Shown piece by piece: positions 51,590 through 62,161 of a stretch of DNA of 64,000 nucleotides. Source of the stretch: Micromonospora coxensis (lineage in GTDB: Bacteria > Actinomycetota > Actinomycetes > Mycobacteriales > Micromonosporaceae); NCBI RefSeq assembly GCF_900090295.1, contig NZ_LT607753.1, positions 3,162,001-3,226,000 of the forward strand. The letters run 5' to 3'. The notes below the pieces were generated by a model that was not told the origin of the DNA, searched no databases, and saw nothing but the letters and a program-made list of their open reading frames with translations. A program made the translations under genes and the position numbers. Numbering within the stretch: position 1 is the stretch's first letter; every line of letters begins with the position of its first letter.

Positions 51590-51618
51590 GTGCACCTCTG
51601 ATTCGTGCTCACGTGCAC
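51590..51618. promoter_or_regulatory. possible CRP-type sites upstream of crp
   Basis: Two GTGCAC palindromes (51590-51595 and 51613-51618), 23 bases or about two helical turns apart, and a GTG-CT-CAC (51605-51612) between them lie in the 190-base cbiZ/crp gap. Actinobacterial CRP binds GTG-N6-CAC-like sites; none here has the ideal spacing, so autoregulation is only suggested. Confidence 0.3.
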
Positions 51619-51696
51619 TTAGACTTGGCGACGCGCGAGGGATAAGCGGACGGCGGACCCGGCCGACGGACGGCGACGCGCAACCGGAGGTGCGCG

Positions 51697-52374
51697 ATGG
51701 ACGAGGTACTGGCCCGCAGCGGGATCTTCCAGGGTGTCGACCCGGAGGCTGCCGAGGCGCTCGCCAAGGAGATGGAGACGATCGACGTCCGCAAGGGCGA
51801 GGTCGTGTTCAACGAGGGCGAGCCCGGTGACAGTCTCTACATCCTCCTGTCGGGCAAGATCAAGGTGGGGCGTCGGGCGGCCGACGGCCGACAGAACCTG
51901 ATCGCCGTGATGGGCCCGTCGGACATGGTCGGTGAGCTGTCGCTCTTCGACCCCGGCCCGCGTACGGCGACGGCCACCGCGGTGACCGACACCCGACTGG
52001 TACGGCTGCGCAAGCAGGCGCTGCGGCCCTGGCTGAACAACCGGCCCGAGATCGCCGAGCAGCTGCTGCGGGTGCTGGCCCGAAGGCTGCGCCGGACCAA
52101 CGACTCGCTGGCCGACCTGATCTTCACGGACGTGCCCGGCCGGGTCGCCAAGAACCTGCTCCAGATGGCCGGCCGGTTCGGCACCCGCGACGGCGGCGTC
52201 CTGCGGGTGACCCACGACCTGACCCAGGAGGAGATCGCCCAGCTCGTCGGTGCCTCCCGGGAGACCGTCAACAAGGCGCTGGCCGACTTCGCGTCGCGGG
52301 GCTGGCTGCGGCTGGACGGCAAGAGCATCATCATCCTGGACCCGGAGCGCCTGGCCCGCCGCGCGCGGGTCTGA
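51697..52374 (+). CDS. crp: CRP/FNR-family cyclic AMP receptor regulator
   Basis: A 225-residue CRP orthologue of the actinobacterial Crp/Rv3676 type. A cAMP-binding beta-roll with [20 protein letters not shown] (ligand phosphate loop) precedes the dimerisation helix and a winged helix with [24 protein letters not shown]. It ends LARRARV. GGAGG lies about 7 bases before ATG 51697. It is divergent from cbiZ, with a strong terminator downstream. As a global regulator it may control spore or carbon-utilisation genes. Confidence 0.95.
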   Translation: MDEVLARSGIFQGVDPEAAEALAKEMETIDVRKGEVVFNEGEPGDSLYILLSGKIKVGRRAADGRQNLIAVMGPSDMVGELSLFDPGPRTATATAVTDTRLVRLRKQALRPWLNNRPEIAEQLLRVLARRLRRTNDSLADLIFTDVPGRVAKNLLQMAGRFGTRDGGVLRVTHDLTQEEIAQLVGASRETVNKALADFASRGWLRLDGKSIIILDPERLARRARV

Positions 52375-52413
52375 CGTTCCACCGGCCGGGTCACCCCGGC
52401 CACCCGGCTCCTC

Positions 52414-52444
52414 CCGGCCCGGACCGCCTCGCGGTCCGGGCCGG
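52414..52444 (+). terminator. strong hairpin terminator after crp
   Basis: A perfect 14-bp inverted repeat (CCGGCCCGGACCGC at 52414-52427 and its complement at 52431-52444) with a 3-nt loop, 40 bases after the crp stop. Confidence 0.85.
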
Positions 52445-52602
52445 TGTCGTTCCGGCCGGCCGCGATCCGGGCACGGTCGCGGACCGGGCGGGTCGCGGAG
52501 CGGGCCGTCGCGGCGCTCGGAACCGGTGCTGGTCGCCCCCGCTCGATCTGCCCGGCGCAGAATCGCTGGACGGCCGCGCGCGGCAGGCCCCACGCTGTGC
52601 TG

Positions 52603-53346
52603 ATGGTCGAACGTGTCGCCGTACTCTCCGACGTCCACGGAGCGTTGCCCGCGCTGGAGGCGGTCCTGGCCGAGCCGGACGTGGCCGCCGCCGACCTGAT
52701 CGTGCTCACCGGCGACGTCGCGGCCGGCCCGCAGCCGGTCGAGGTGCTGGACCTGCTCGTCCCGCTCGGCGACCGGGTCCGCTGGGTTCGCGGCAACGCC
52801 GACCGTGAGCTGGTCGAGGCACGCGCCGGGCGGCCCTCGCCGATCGCGGTGTCGAACTGGGCGGCCACCCGACTCCGGGACGACCACCTGGCGCTCCTCG
52901 CCGGGCTGCCGCTGACGCTCACCCTGCCGGTCGCCGGCCTCGGCGACGTACTCTTCTGCCACGCCACCCCGCGCGACGACGAGGAGGTCGTGCTGGTCGA
53001 CTCGCGGCCGGAGCGATGGTCGGAGGTGTTCGCCGGGCTACCGGCCGATGTCCGCACCGTGGTCTGCGGGCACACGCACATGCCGTTCACCCGGCTGGTG
53101 GACCGTCGCCTGGTGGTCAACCCGGGCAGCGTCGGCATGCCGTACGGCGGGCCGGGGGCGTTCTGGGCGCTGCTCGGGCCGGGCGTGCAGTTGCGGCGTA
53201 CCGAATTCGACGTGGACGCCGCGTGCGCCCGGGTGGCCGCCGAGTCGGAGTTCCCGGAGGCCGCCGACTGGGCCGACGAATACCTCCGCTCCCGGCACAG
53301 CGACCTGGCGGCGCTGGCCGTCTTCGGTCCCCGCGACGGCCGCTGA
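52603..53346 (+). CDS. metallophosphoesterase, YfcE/ApaH-like
   Basis: A 247-residue calcineurin-like phosphoesterase with its metal motifs VLSDVHGALPALEA, LTGDVAAG, VRGNAD, LFCHATP and CGHTHMPFTR, followed by NPGSVGMPYGG. Such enzymes may be phosphodiesterases or dinucleoside polyphosphatases; the substrate is not determined. ATG 52603 is chosen; a GTG at 52597 is two codons earlier. No ribosome binding site is clear. The downstream 575 bases carry repeats and a hairpin rather than genes. Confidence 0.9.
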   Translation: MVERVAVLSDVHGALPALEAVLAEPDVAAADLIVLTGDVAAGPQPVEVLDLLVPLGDRVRWVRGNADRELVEARAGRPSPIAVSNWAATRLRDDHLALLAGLPLTLTLPVAGLGDVLFCHATPRDDEEVVLVDSRPERWSEVFAGLPADVRTVVCGHTHMPFTRLVDRRLVVNPGSVGMPYGGPGAFWALLGPGVQLRRTEFDVDAACARVAAESEFPEAADWADEYLRSRHSDLAALAVFGPRDGR

Positions 53347-53405
53347 CCCACCGTCGGCACCACGGAGGCCCCTCGCCGTCCCCCGCCTACCCGGCTCGCC
53401 CCCCC

Positions 53406-53574
53406 GGCGCGGCCCGACAGGGGCGGCGCGGCCCGACAGGGGCGGCGCGGCCCGACAGGGGCGGCGCGGCCCAGCATGCGCGGCCCGGCGGCAACAGGGC
53501 CACCCGGCGCAACACGCGCGGGCCAGCGCAACACGCGCGGGCCGGCACAGCACGCGCGGGCCGGCACAGCACGG
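53406..53574. repeat. two arrays of 19-bp tandem repeats
   Basis: Array 1 (53406-53472) has three perfect copies and a partial fourth of a 19-bp unit beginning GGCGCGGCCCGACAGG. Array 2 (53511-53574) has three copies and a partial of another 19-bp unit beginning AACACGCGCGGGCC, with A/G variation. They lie in the 575-base gap 53347-53921, which otherwise holds no gene. A shared 19-bp period with different sequences is unusual. There are no spacers, so it is not CRISPR. Confidence 0.85.
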
Positions 53575-53670
53575 CAGGGGCGGCCGACCTGACCCAGACC
53601 CGAAGCGGTTGGGTGCGGCGCAGTCGGCTCGGCTCGGGCCGCCCGGATTGCTGCCGGTACGGGTCGGACA

Positions 53671-53737
53671 CGCTACAGACTTGAGCGCACATGTGAATCG
53701 CCCGTCGTGATTCACATGTGCGCTCAAGTCTGTAGCG
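53671..53737. repeat. perfect 29-bp hairpin with 9-nt loop
   Basis: The arm at 53671-53699, starting CGCTACAGACTTGAGC, is the exact reverse complement of 53709-53737; the loop is GCCCGTCGT. It is less G/C-rich than its surroundings and contains an internal CACATGTG palindrome. A hairpin this long and perfect could be a terminator, a mobile palindromic element or a protein-binding site. No T-run follows. Confidence 0.95.
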
Positions 53738-53878
53738 ACCGCGCAGCCCACCCCACCCCTGGCGGCGGCCCGTTCCGGACGCCGTCCGGTGCCCCGTCCG
53801 GGTCATCACCCGAACGCGGTCGTCGCCTCTTCCCCGCCCTGGCATCAACGCGCCCCCGAGCCCGGCCCAACCAAAAAA

Positions 53879-53892
53879 AGTCAGTCTTGACT
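53879..53892. promoter_or_regulatory. operator-like palindrome before the TetR gene
   Basis: AGTCA-GTCT-TGACT at 53879-53892 overlaps TTGACT (53887-53892), a good -35 box. The site is 30 bases before GTG 53922 and in a short AT-richer stretch (A run at 53873-53879). This is the expected place for TetR autoregulation of the catabolic operon. Confidence 0.5.
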
Positions 53893-53921
53893 GTTTGTTT
53901 CGAGGGGAGCACGCTGTCCCC

Positions 53922-54596
53922 GTGCCCACCGCATCGACCCGCGTCCCTCAGCAGGAGCGCAGCCGCGCCACCCAGACCAGGTTGCTGGAGGCGACCGTGG
54001 ACTGTCTGGTCGAACACGGCTGGTCCGGCACCACCACCACCGTCGTCGCGGCCCGCGCCGGTGTGTCCCGCGGCGCCCAACTGCACCACTACCCGACCAA
54101 GGCGGCCCTGGTCACCGCCGCCGTCGTCCACCTCGCGGACCGGCGCGCGACGGAGCTGCGCAGCGAGGCGGAGGCCCTGCCCGCCGGCCCGCAACGGCTC
54201 GACCGGGTGATCGACCTGCTCGGCGCCGCCTTCACCGGGCCGCTCTTCGTCGCCGCCCTCGAACTGTGGGTGGCCGCCCGCACCGACGCCGAACTCCGCG
54301 ACGCCCTGGTGCCGCTGGAGGCCCGGATCGGCCGGGAGATGCACCGGCTCACCGTCGCGCTGCTCGGGGTCGACGAGCGTCGTCCCGGCGTACGGGAGGC
54401 CGTGCAGGCCACCCTCGACCTGCTGCGCGGGCTGGGCGTGGCCAACCTGCTCAGCGACGACTCCGCCCGCCGCACCGCCCTGCTGCACACCTGGAAGCGC
54501 CAGCTCGCCACCCTGCTCACGCCCGACGCGGGCCCGGCCGACCGCCACCCACCGGCGGACCCCCCGCCCGGAGCGCCCACGCACCACAGGCCCTGA
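53922..54596 (+). CDS. TetR-family transcriptional regulator
   Basis: A 224-residue TetR regulator, with N-terminal helix-turn-helix RLLEATVDCLVEHGWSGTTT and VAARAGVSRGAQLHHYPTKA. The C-terminal ligand domain (to about 205) ends in a Pro-rich tail. GTG 53922 is used because sequence before it is not protein-like; TTG 53895 is possible. It heads the acyl-CoA catabolic operon, and the TIGR03084 gene follows 40 bases later, so it is probably a repressor responding to an acyl-CoA intermediate (inference). Confidence 0.9.
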   Translation: MPTASTRVPQQERSRATQTRLLEATVDCLVEHGWSGTTTTVVAARAGVSRGAQLHHYPTKAALVTAAVVHLADRRATELRSEAEALPAGPQRLDRVIDLLGAAFTGPLFVAALELWVAARTDAELRDALVPLEARIGREMHRLTVALLGVDERRPGVREAVQATLDLLRGLGVANLLSDDSARRTALLHTWKRQLATLLTPDAGPADRHPPADPPPGAPTHHRP

Positions 54597-54636
54597 CCCG
54601 CCCGCCCTGACCGGCACCGATCCGCCCGGAGGCACC

Positions 54637-55440
54637 ATGGTCGACCTGACAGCACTGCTCGCGGACCTGGCCGCCGAGTCCGAACAGCTCGACGCGCTCG
54701 TCGCGGCGCTGCCGCCGGAGGCGTGGGACCGGCCGACCCCGGCTCCCGGGTGGACGGTCGCCCACCAGATCGCCCACCTGGCCTGGACCGACCACGTGGC
54801 GCACCTGGCCGCCACCGACACCGACGCCTTCTACGCCTCGATCACCTCGGCCCCGGACCCGGGCCGACTGGTCGACGACGGGGCCGAGCAGTTCCTGGCC
54901 CCGCCGGGCGACCTGCTCGCCCGGTGGCGGGCCGGCCGCGCGGCGCTCGCCGGGGCCCTCGCCGCCGTGCCGGCGGGCGGGAAGCTGCCCTGGTACGGGA
55001 CCCGCATGTCGGCTGCCTCGATGGCCACCGCCCGGATCATGGAGACCTGGGCGCACGGCGAGGACGTCGCCGACGCGCTCGGCGTCACCCGTACGCCGAC
55101 CGGCCGGCTGCGGCACGTCGCGTACCTCGGCTTCCGTACCCTCGGGCACAGCTTCGCCGCCCACGGCCGGGCGGTGCCGACGGCACCGGTCCGGGTCGAG
55201 CTGACCGCGCCCGACGGTGGCACCTGGGCCCTGGGGCCGGCGGACGCCGCGGACCGGGTCACCGGCCCGGCGCTCGACTTCTGCCTGCTGGTCACCCAGC
55301 GCCGGCACCGTGCCGACCTGGCCCTCGTCGCCACCGGGGCGACCGCCGACGCCTGGCTGGACGTGGCGCAGGCGTTCGCCGGGCCACCCGGCGCGGGCCG
55401 GGCCCCCGGAGCGGGCCGCGAGGCGGGAGCACCGGCGTGA
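54637..55440 (+). CDS. TIGR03084-family metal-binding protein (DinB/MDMPI-like)
   Basis: A 267-residue protein of the mycothiol-dependent maleylpyruvate isomerase-like superfamily, TIGR03084 branch. Its four-helix N-terminal domain has metal-ligand histidines in VAHQIAHLAWTDHVAHL and METWAHGEDVADALG; a beta-rich C-terminal domain follows. The reaction is unknown. These proteins recur beside AtuA-type and acyl-CoA carboxylase genes in actinobacteria. GGAGG precedes ATG 54637. Its stop overlaps the next start (GTGA). Confidence 0.85.
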   Translation: MVDLTALLADLAAESEQLDALVAALPPEAWDRPTPAPGWTVAHQIAHLAWTDHVAHLAATDTDAFYASITSAPDPGRLVDDGAEQFLAPPGDLLARWRAGRAALAGALAAVPAGGKLPWYGTRMSAASMATARIMETWAHGEDVADALGVTRTPTGRLRHVAYLGFRTLGHSFAAHGRAVPTAPVRVELTAPDGGTWALGPADAADRVTGPALDFCLLVTQRRHRADLALVATGATADAWLDVAQAFAGPPGAGRAPGAGREAGAPA

Positions 55441-57254
55441 CCGGTGTGCTCCGGGTCGGCAACGCCTCCGGCTTCTACGGCGACCGCTCCGCCGCCTGGC
55501 GGGAGATGCTCGACGGCGGTGAGCTGGACGTGCTCACCGGCGACTACCTGGCCGAGCTGACCATGCTGATCCTCGGCCGGGACCGGATGCGCGATGCCTT
55601 CCTGGGGTACGCGAAGACCTTCCTGCGCCAACTCGAGGGGTGTCTCGGCACCGCGCTCGACCGGGGCGTGAAGATCGTGACCAACGCCGGTGGCCTGAAC
55701 CCGGCCGGCCTGGCCGCCGCGCTCGGCGCGCTCGCCGCCCGGCTCGGCCTCACCGCGCGGATCGGGTACGTCGAGGGCGACGCCCTGGCCCGCCCGGACG
55801 CGCTCACCGCCAACGCGTACCTGGGGGCGTTCGGGATCGCGGCCTGCCTCGACGACGGGGCGGACGTCGTGGTCACCGGGCGGGTCACCGACGCCTCCCT
55901 CGTCGTCGGGCCGGCCGTCGCCCACTTCGGGTGGGGGCGCGACGACCTCGACGCGCTGGCCGGGGCGACCGTCGCCGGACACCTGATCGAGTGCGGCGCG
56001 CAGGTCACCGGCGGCAACTTCAGCTTCTTCACCGAACTGCCCGACGGCGGGCACCGGCCCGGCTTCCCGATCGCGGAGCTGCACCCGGACGGCTCGTCGG
56101 TGCTCACCAAGCACCCCGGCACGGGCGGCGCGGTCACCGTCGAGACGGTCACCGCCCAGCTGCTGTACGAGGTGGCCGGGCCCGGGTACCTCGGGCCGGA
56201 CGTGGTGACCCGGCTGGACACGGTGCGGTTGGGCCAGGAGGGCCCGGACCGGGTGCGGGTCACCGGGGTCCGGGGCACGCCCCCGCCGCCCACCCTCAAG
56301 GTCGGCGTGAACAACCTGGGCGGCTTCCGCAACTCGATGACGTTCGTCCTCTGCGGGCTGGACATCCCCGCCAAGGCGGCCCTGGTCCGGGGCCAGCTCG
56401 AGGAGGCCGTGGGCGCCGAGGGGCTGGAGTTCACCCTGGCCCGCACCGACCACCCGGACGCCGCCGACACGGAGGCGGCGAGCGCACTGCTGCACGTCCA
56501 CCTGCGCGACGGTGACAAGGCGCGGGCCGGTCGGGCCTTCTCGGCGGCGGCGGTGGAGCTGGCCCTGGCCTCCTACCCGGGCTGCACGCTGACCACCCTG
56601 CCCGGTGACGCCACCCCGTACGGGGTGTTCACCGCCGACACCGTGCCGCAGGACGCCGTCGCGCACGTCGCCGTCCTGCCCGGCGGGGAGCGGGTGCCGA
56701 TCGCCCCGCCGGCCCGCACGGCGGCCCTCCCGGCCGATCCGGGCGCACCCGACCGGACCGCACCCGACCGGACCGCACCCGGCCCGACCCCGCCTCACCC
56801 GACCGCGCCCGACCCGACCGAGCCGGACCGGACCGAGCCCGGCAGCTCGGCGGATCCGGCGGGGGCGGATCGGGCTGCGGCAGAGCCGGCACCCGACACC
56901 CGCCCGACCCGGCGCGGGCCACTCGGCGAGCTGGTCGGGGCCCGCTCGGGGGACAAGGGCGGCGACGCCAACCTCGGCGTCTGGGCCCGCACCGACGCGA
57001 CCTGGGCCTGGCTGCGCGACTGGCTGACCGTCGACCGGCTGGCCGCGTTGCTGCCGGAGACCGCCCCGCTGGCCGTGGACCGGTACGAACTGCCGAACCT
57101 GCGGGCGGTCAACTTCGTGATCCGTGGACTGCTCGGGCAGGGGGTGGCCGCGTCCACCCGGTTCGACCCGCAGGCCAAGGCGCTCGGTGAGCTGCTCCGC
57201 TCCCGCCTCGTCGACCTGCCCGTCGACCTGCCCGCAGGAGAGGACCTGACGTGA
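55437..57254 (+). CDS. acyclic terpene utilisation AtuA-like protein (DUF1446)
   Basis: A 605-residue AtuA-family protein. Residues 1 to about 435 form the DUF1446 domain (RVGNASGFYGDRSAAWREML, TNAGGLNPAGLA, VTGRVTDASLVVGP, QVTGGNFS). A low-complexity linker of Asp-Arg-Thr-Ala-Pro repeats (about 437-490) leads to the AtuA-like C-terminal domain (GARSGDKGGDANLGVWAR, NLRAVNFVIRGLLGQG). In Pseudomonas AtuA acts in citronellol/geranyl-CoA degradation, its exact reaction being unclear. GTGA overlaps join it to genes on both sides. Confidence 0.88.
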   Translation: MTGVLRVGNASGFYGDRSAAWREMLDGGELDVLTGDYLAELTMLILGRDRMRDAFLGYAKTFLRQLEGCLGTALDRGVKIVTNAGGLNPAGLAAALGALAARLGLTARIGYVEGDALARPDALTANAYLGAFGIAACLDDGADVVVTGRVTDASLVVGPAVAHFGWGRDDLDALAGATVAGHLIECGAQVTGGNFSFFTELPDGGHRPGFPIAELHPDGSSVLTKHPGTGGAVTVETVTAQLLYEVAGPGYLGPDVVTRLDTVRLGQEGPDRVRVTGVRGTPPPPTLKVGVNNLGGFRNSMTFVLCGLDIPAKAALVRGQLEEAVGAEGLEFTLARTDHPDAADTEAASALLHVHLRDGDKARAGRAFSAAAVELALASYPGCTLTTLPGDATPYGVFTADTVPQDAVAHVAVLPGGERVPIAPPARTAALPADPGAPDRTAPDRTAPGPTPPHPTAPDPTEPDRTEPGSSADPAGADRAAAEPAPDTRPTRRGPLGELVGARSGDKGGDANLGVWARTDATWAWLRDWLTVDRLAALLPETAPLAVDRYELPNLRAVNFVIRGLLGQGVAASTRFDPQAKALGELLRSRLVDLPVDLPAGEDLT

Positions 57255-58437
57255 CCATCGTGGACACCCCCGAGCGGCGGCAGCTGCGCGAGCTGACCCG
57301 GTCCTTCGTCACCCGCGAGGTGCTGCCGTACCTGGACGACTGGGAACGTGCCGGCGAGGTCCCCCGGTCGCTGCACGCCACCGCCGCGAAGATCGGCCTG
57401 CTCGGCATCGGCTTCCCCGAGTCGGTCGGCGGCAGCGGCGGCGACCTGCTCGACTCGATCGTCGTCACCGAGGAGATCATCCGGTCCGGTGGCTCGTCCG
57501 GGCTGATCGCGGCGCTCTTCACGCACGGCATCGCGCTGCCGCACATGGTGGCCGCGGCCGGCGCCCGCACCGGCGGCTCCCTCGGCGGCCCGCCCGGCGG
57601 CGACCCGGCCGGCCACCACCTGGTCGACCGGTACGTCCGCCCCACCCTGGCCGGGTCCATGATCGGCGCGCTGGCGATCACCGAGCCGGACGGTGGCTCG
57701 GACGTCGCGGCGATCCGCACCACCGCCGTACGCGACGGCGACCACTACGTGGTGAACGGTTCGAAGACCTACATCACCAGCGGAATCCGCGCCGACTTCG
57801 TGACCACCGCGGTCTGCACCGACTTCCCCGGCAGCGGCGCGCTCAACCTCCTGGTGATCGACAAGGACACCCCCGGCTTCACCGTGGGGCGGCGGCTGGA
57901 GAAGTTGGGCTGGCACTGCTCGGACACCGCCGAGCTGTCCTTCGTCGACGTCCGGGTGCCGGTGGCGAACCGGATCGGCGAGGAGGACACCGGCTTCCTG
58001 GCGATCATGCAGCACTTCGCCGCCGAACGGCTCTCGCTGGCCACGCAGGCGTACGCGACCGCGCAGCGCTGCGTCGATCTGGCCACCCGCTGGTGCCGGG
58101 ACCGGTCCACGTTCGGCCGGCCGCTGGCGAGCCGGCAACTCGTCCGGCACCGGCTGGCCGAGCTGCACACCCGTGCCGAGGCGGCCCGGGCGTACGTGCA
58201 CGACGTGGCGGCCCGGGTGGCCGCGGGCGAGCCGGTGGTGACCGAGGTGGCGATGGCGAAGAACGTCGCGGTGGCCGCCTGCGACCACGTGGTGGACGCG
58301 GCGCTGCAACTGCACGGCGGCTTCGGCTACCTGCGGGACGCGGAGGTGGAACGGCACTACCGGGACGCCCGGATCCTCGGCATCGGCGGCGGCACCACCG
58401 AGATCATGAACGAGATCATCGCGAAGGGCATGGGCCT

Positions 58438-58441
<4 letters not shown>
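57251..58441 (+). CDS. acyl-CoA dehydrogenase, isovaleryl-CoA/long-chain-like
   Basis: A 396-residue FAD-dependent acyl-CoA dehydrogenase. FAD-binding GALAITEPDGGSDVAAI and C-terminal LQLHGGFGYLRDAEVERHYRDARI are typical. The medium-chain catalytic Glu position reads GIGGG (no Glu), whereas FAAERLSLA has Glu259 at the position used by isovaleryl-CoA and long-chain dehydrogenases, which suggests a branched or long acyl substrate. The GTG start overlaps the AtuA stop. It would supply the alpha,beta-unsaturated acyl-CoA for the carboxylase encoded next. Confidence 0.92.
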
Positions 58442-60039
<1,598 letters not shown>

Positions 60040-60051
60040 GGAGTCGGAATC

Positions 60052-62142
60052 GTGATCACCAGACTTCTGGTCGCCAACCGGGGCGAGATCGCCCGTCGGG
60101 TCTTCGCCACCTGCCGCGCGCTCGGCGTCGGGACGGTCGCCGTGCACTCCGACGCCGACGCCGACGCGCCGTTCGTCGCCGAGGCCGACCAGGCCGTCCG
60201 CCTGCCGGGGAACACCCCGGCCGAGACGTACCTGCGGATCGACCTGCTCCTGGACGCGGCCCGCCGCAGCGGCGCGGACGCCGTCCACCCGGGCTACGGC
60301 TTCCTCGCCGAGAACGCCGCGTTCGCCCGGGCGGTGACCGACGCCGGGCTGACCTGGGTCGGCCCGTCGGCCGAGGCGATCGCCGCGATGGGCGACAAGA
60401 TGAAGGCGAAGGCGCTGCTCGCCGAGGCGGGTGTGCCGATGCTGCCGACCTGGACCGACGACGATGAGATCACCGACTTCCCGGTGCTGGTCAAGGCGTC
60501 CGCCGGGGGCGGCGGGCGGGGCATGCGGGTGGTCCGCGACGCCGCCGGGCTCGCCGAGGCCGTCGCCTCCGCCCGGCGCGAGGCGGCCGGCGCGTTCGGC
60601 GACGGCACGGTCTTCGTCGAGCGGTACGTCGAGCGCGGCCGGCACGTCGAGGTGCAGATCGTCGGCGACACCCACGGCACGGTGGTCGCCCTCGGCGAGC
60701 GGGACTGCTCGATCCAGCGCCGGCACCAGAAGATCGTCGAGGAGGCGCCCGCGGTGGTGCCGCCGGAGCTGCGGCGGCGGCTGCACGAGGCGGCGGTCGC
60801 CGCCGGGCGCGCCGTCGACTACGTGGGCGCGGGGACGGTGGAGTTCCTGCTCGCCCCGACCGGCGAGTTCTTCTTCCTGGAGATGAACACCCGGCTCCAG
60901 GTGGAGCACCCGGTCACCGAGGCGGTCACCGGGCTGGACCTGGTCCGGCTGCAACTGCTCGTCGCCGAGGGCGCCCCGCTGCCGGTGACGGCGACCCCGC
61001 CGACCGAGGGCCACGCCATCGAGGTACGCCTCTGCGCGGAGGACCCGGCCCAGGGCTTCCGCCCGGCGACCGGCCTGCTGCACCGGTTCGCGGTCCTCGG
61101 GGTGGCCGGCGAGTTCACCCCGACCCGGGGCCTGCGGCTCGACTCCGGGGTGGTGGACGGCTCGGTGGTGGGCGTGCACTACGACTCGATGCTGGCGAAG
61201 GTGGTCGCCTGGGCGCCCACCCGGGCGGAGGCGGCCCGGACGCTGGCCGCCGCGCTGGCCCGCGCCGAGCTGCACGGTGTCACCACCAACCGGGACCTGC
61301 TGGTACGGGTGCTGCGCAGCCGGGAGTTCGGCGCGGCGGAGGTCGACACCGCCTTCCTGGACCGGCACACCGAGGTCTTCGCCCCGCTGCTGCCGGCCGC
61401 GCTGGCGCCGGTGACCGCGCTGGCCGCCGCGCTGGCCTCGGCCGCCGGCCGGCGCGCCGGGGCCCGGGTGCTGGCCGGCCTGCCGTCGGGCTGGCGCAAC
61501 GTGCCCGCCTTCCCCCAGGTCACCCGCTTCGCCTCGCCGGACGGCGACGACGTCGAGGTCCGCTACCGGCTGGACCGGGCCGGCCGCCTCGCCGAGTGGT
61601 CCGCCACCCGGCAGGCCCTCCCCGCCGGCCCGGCGGGCGGGACGCCGGCGGGCACCGGCCCGGCGGGCAGGATGCCGGCGGACAGCGGCCCGGGCGAGGC
61701 TGTGACGGCGGTCGACGGTGATCCCACGGGCGGCGAGGCCGCGCCGGCACCGGTCGTCGACCTCGTCGAGGCGACCCCGGAGCGGGTGGTGCTCGACGTG
61801 GACGGGGTGCGGCGGGCGTTCCGCGTACACCGGGTGGGCGCGGAGGTCTTCGTGGACGGCCCGGACGGGGCGGCGGAGCTGGTCGAGCTGCCCCGGTTCC
61901 CGCCGCCCACCACCGCGCTGGCCGCCGGGTCGCTGCTCGCGCCGCTGCCCGGCGCGGTGACCCGGGTGCACGTCGAGGTCGGCCGGCGGGTCGCCGCCGG
62001 TGACCTGCTGCTGACCCTGGAAGCGATGAAGCTCGAACACCCCGTGCTCGCCCCGACCGACGGCGTGGTCGCCGAACTGCCGGTGCCGGCCGGCGGTCAG
62101 GTCGACACCGGCGCCGTGCTGGCCGTGGTCAACCCCGACTGA
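60052..62142 (+). CDS. acyl-CoA carboxylase alpha subunit (biotin carboxylase + BCCP)
   Basis: A 696-residue protein with a biotin carboxylase domain (residues 1 to about 445: LLVANRGEIARRVF, GYGFLAENA, KASAGGGGRGM, ERDCSIQRRHQKI, EMNTRLQVEHPVTE) and a C-terminal biotin carboxyl carrier domain with TLEAMKLEHP (biotinyl Lys660). Residues about 520-585 are a Gly/Ala/Pro-rich linker with duplicated AGRMPADSGPG-like phrases. Starts at GTG 60052. With the beta subunit it makes a methylcrotonoyl- or geranyl-CoA-carboxylase-like complex. Confidence 0.95.
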   Translation: MITRLLVANRGEIARRVFATCRALGVGTVAVHSDADADAPFVAEADQAVRLPGNTPAETYLRIDLLLDAARRSGADAVHPGYGFLAENAAFARAVTDAGLTWVGPSAEAIAAMGDKMKAKALLAEAGVPMLPTWTDDDEITDFPVLVKASAGGGGRGMRVVRDAAGLAEAVASARREAAGAFGDGTVFVERYVERGRHVEVQIVGDTHGTVVALGERDCSIQRRHQKIVEEAPAVVPPELRRRLHEAAVAAGRAVDYVGAGTVEFLLAPTGEFFFLEMNTRLQVEHPVTEAVTGLDLVRLQLLVAEGAPLPVTATPPTEGHAIEVRLCAEDPAQGFRPATGLLHRFAVLGVAGEFTPTRGLRLDSGVVDGSVVGVHYDSMLAKVVAWAPTRAEAARTLAAALARAELHGVTTNRDLLVRVLRSREFGAAEVDTAFLDRHTEVFAPLLPAALAPVTALAAALASAAGRRAGARVLAGLPSGWRNVPAFPQVTRFASPDGDDVEVRYRLDRAGRLAEWSATRQALPAGPAGGTPAGTGPAGRMPADSGPGEAVTAVDGDPTGGEAAPAPVVDLVEATPERVVLDVDGVRRAFRVHRVGAEVFVDGPDGAAELVELPRFPPPTTALAAGSLLAPLPGAVTRVHVEVGRRVAAGDLLLTLEAMKLEHPVLAPTDGVVAELPVPAGGQVDTGAVLAVVNPD

Positions 62143-62161
62143 TCCCCCTGGAGGCCCCTCG

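Noticed and set aside
53406..53574. CRISPR array
   Set aside because: Repeats are directly adjacent, 19-bp, with no unique spacers and no cas gene in the window.
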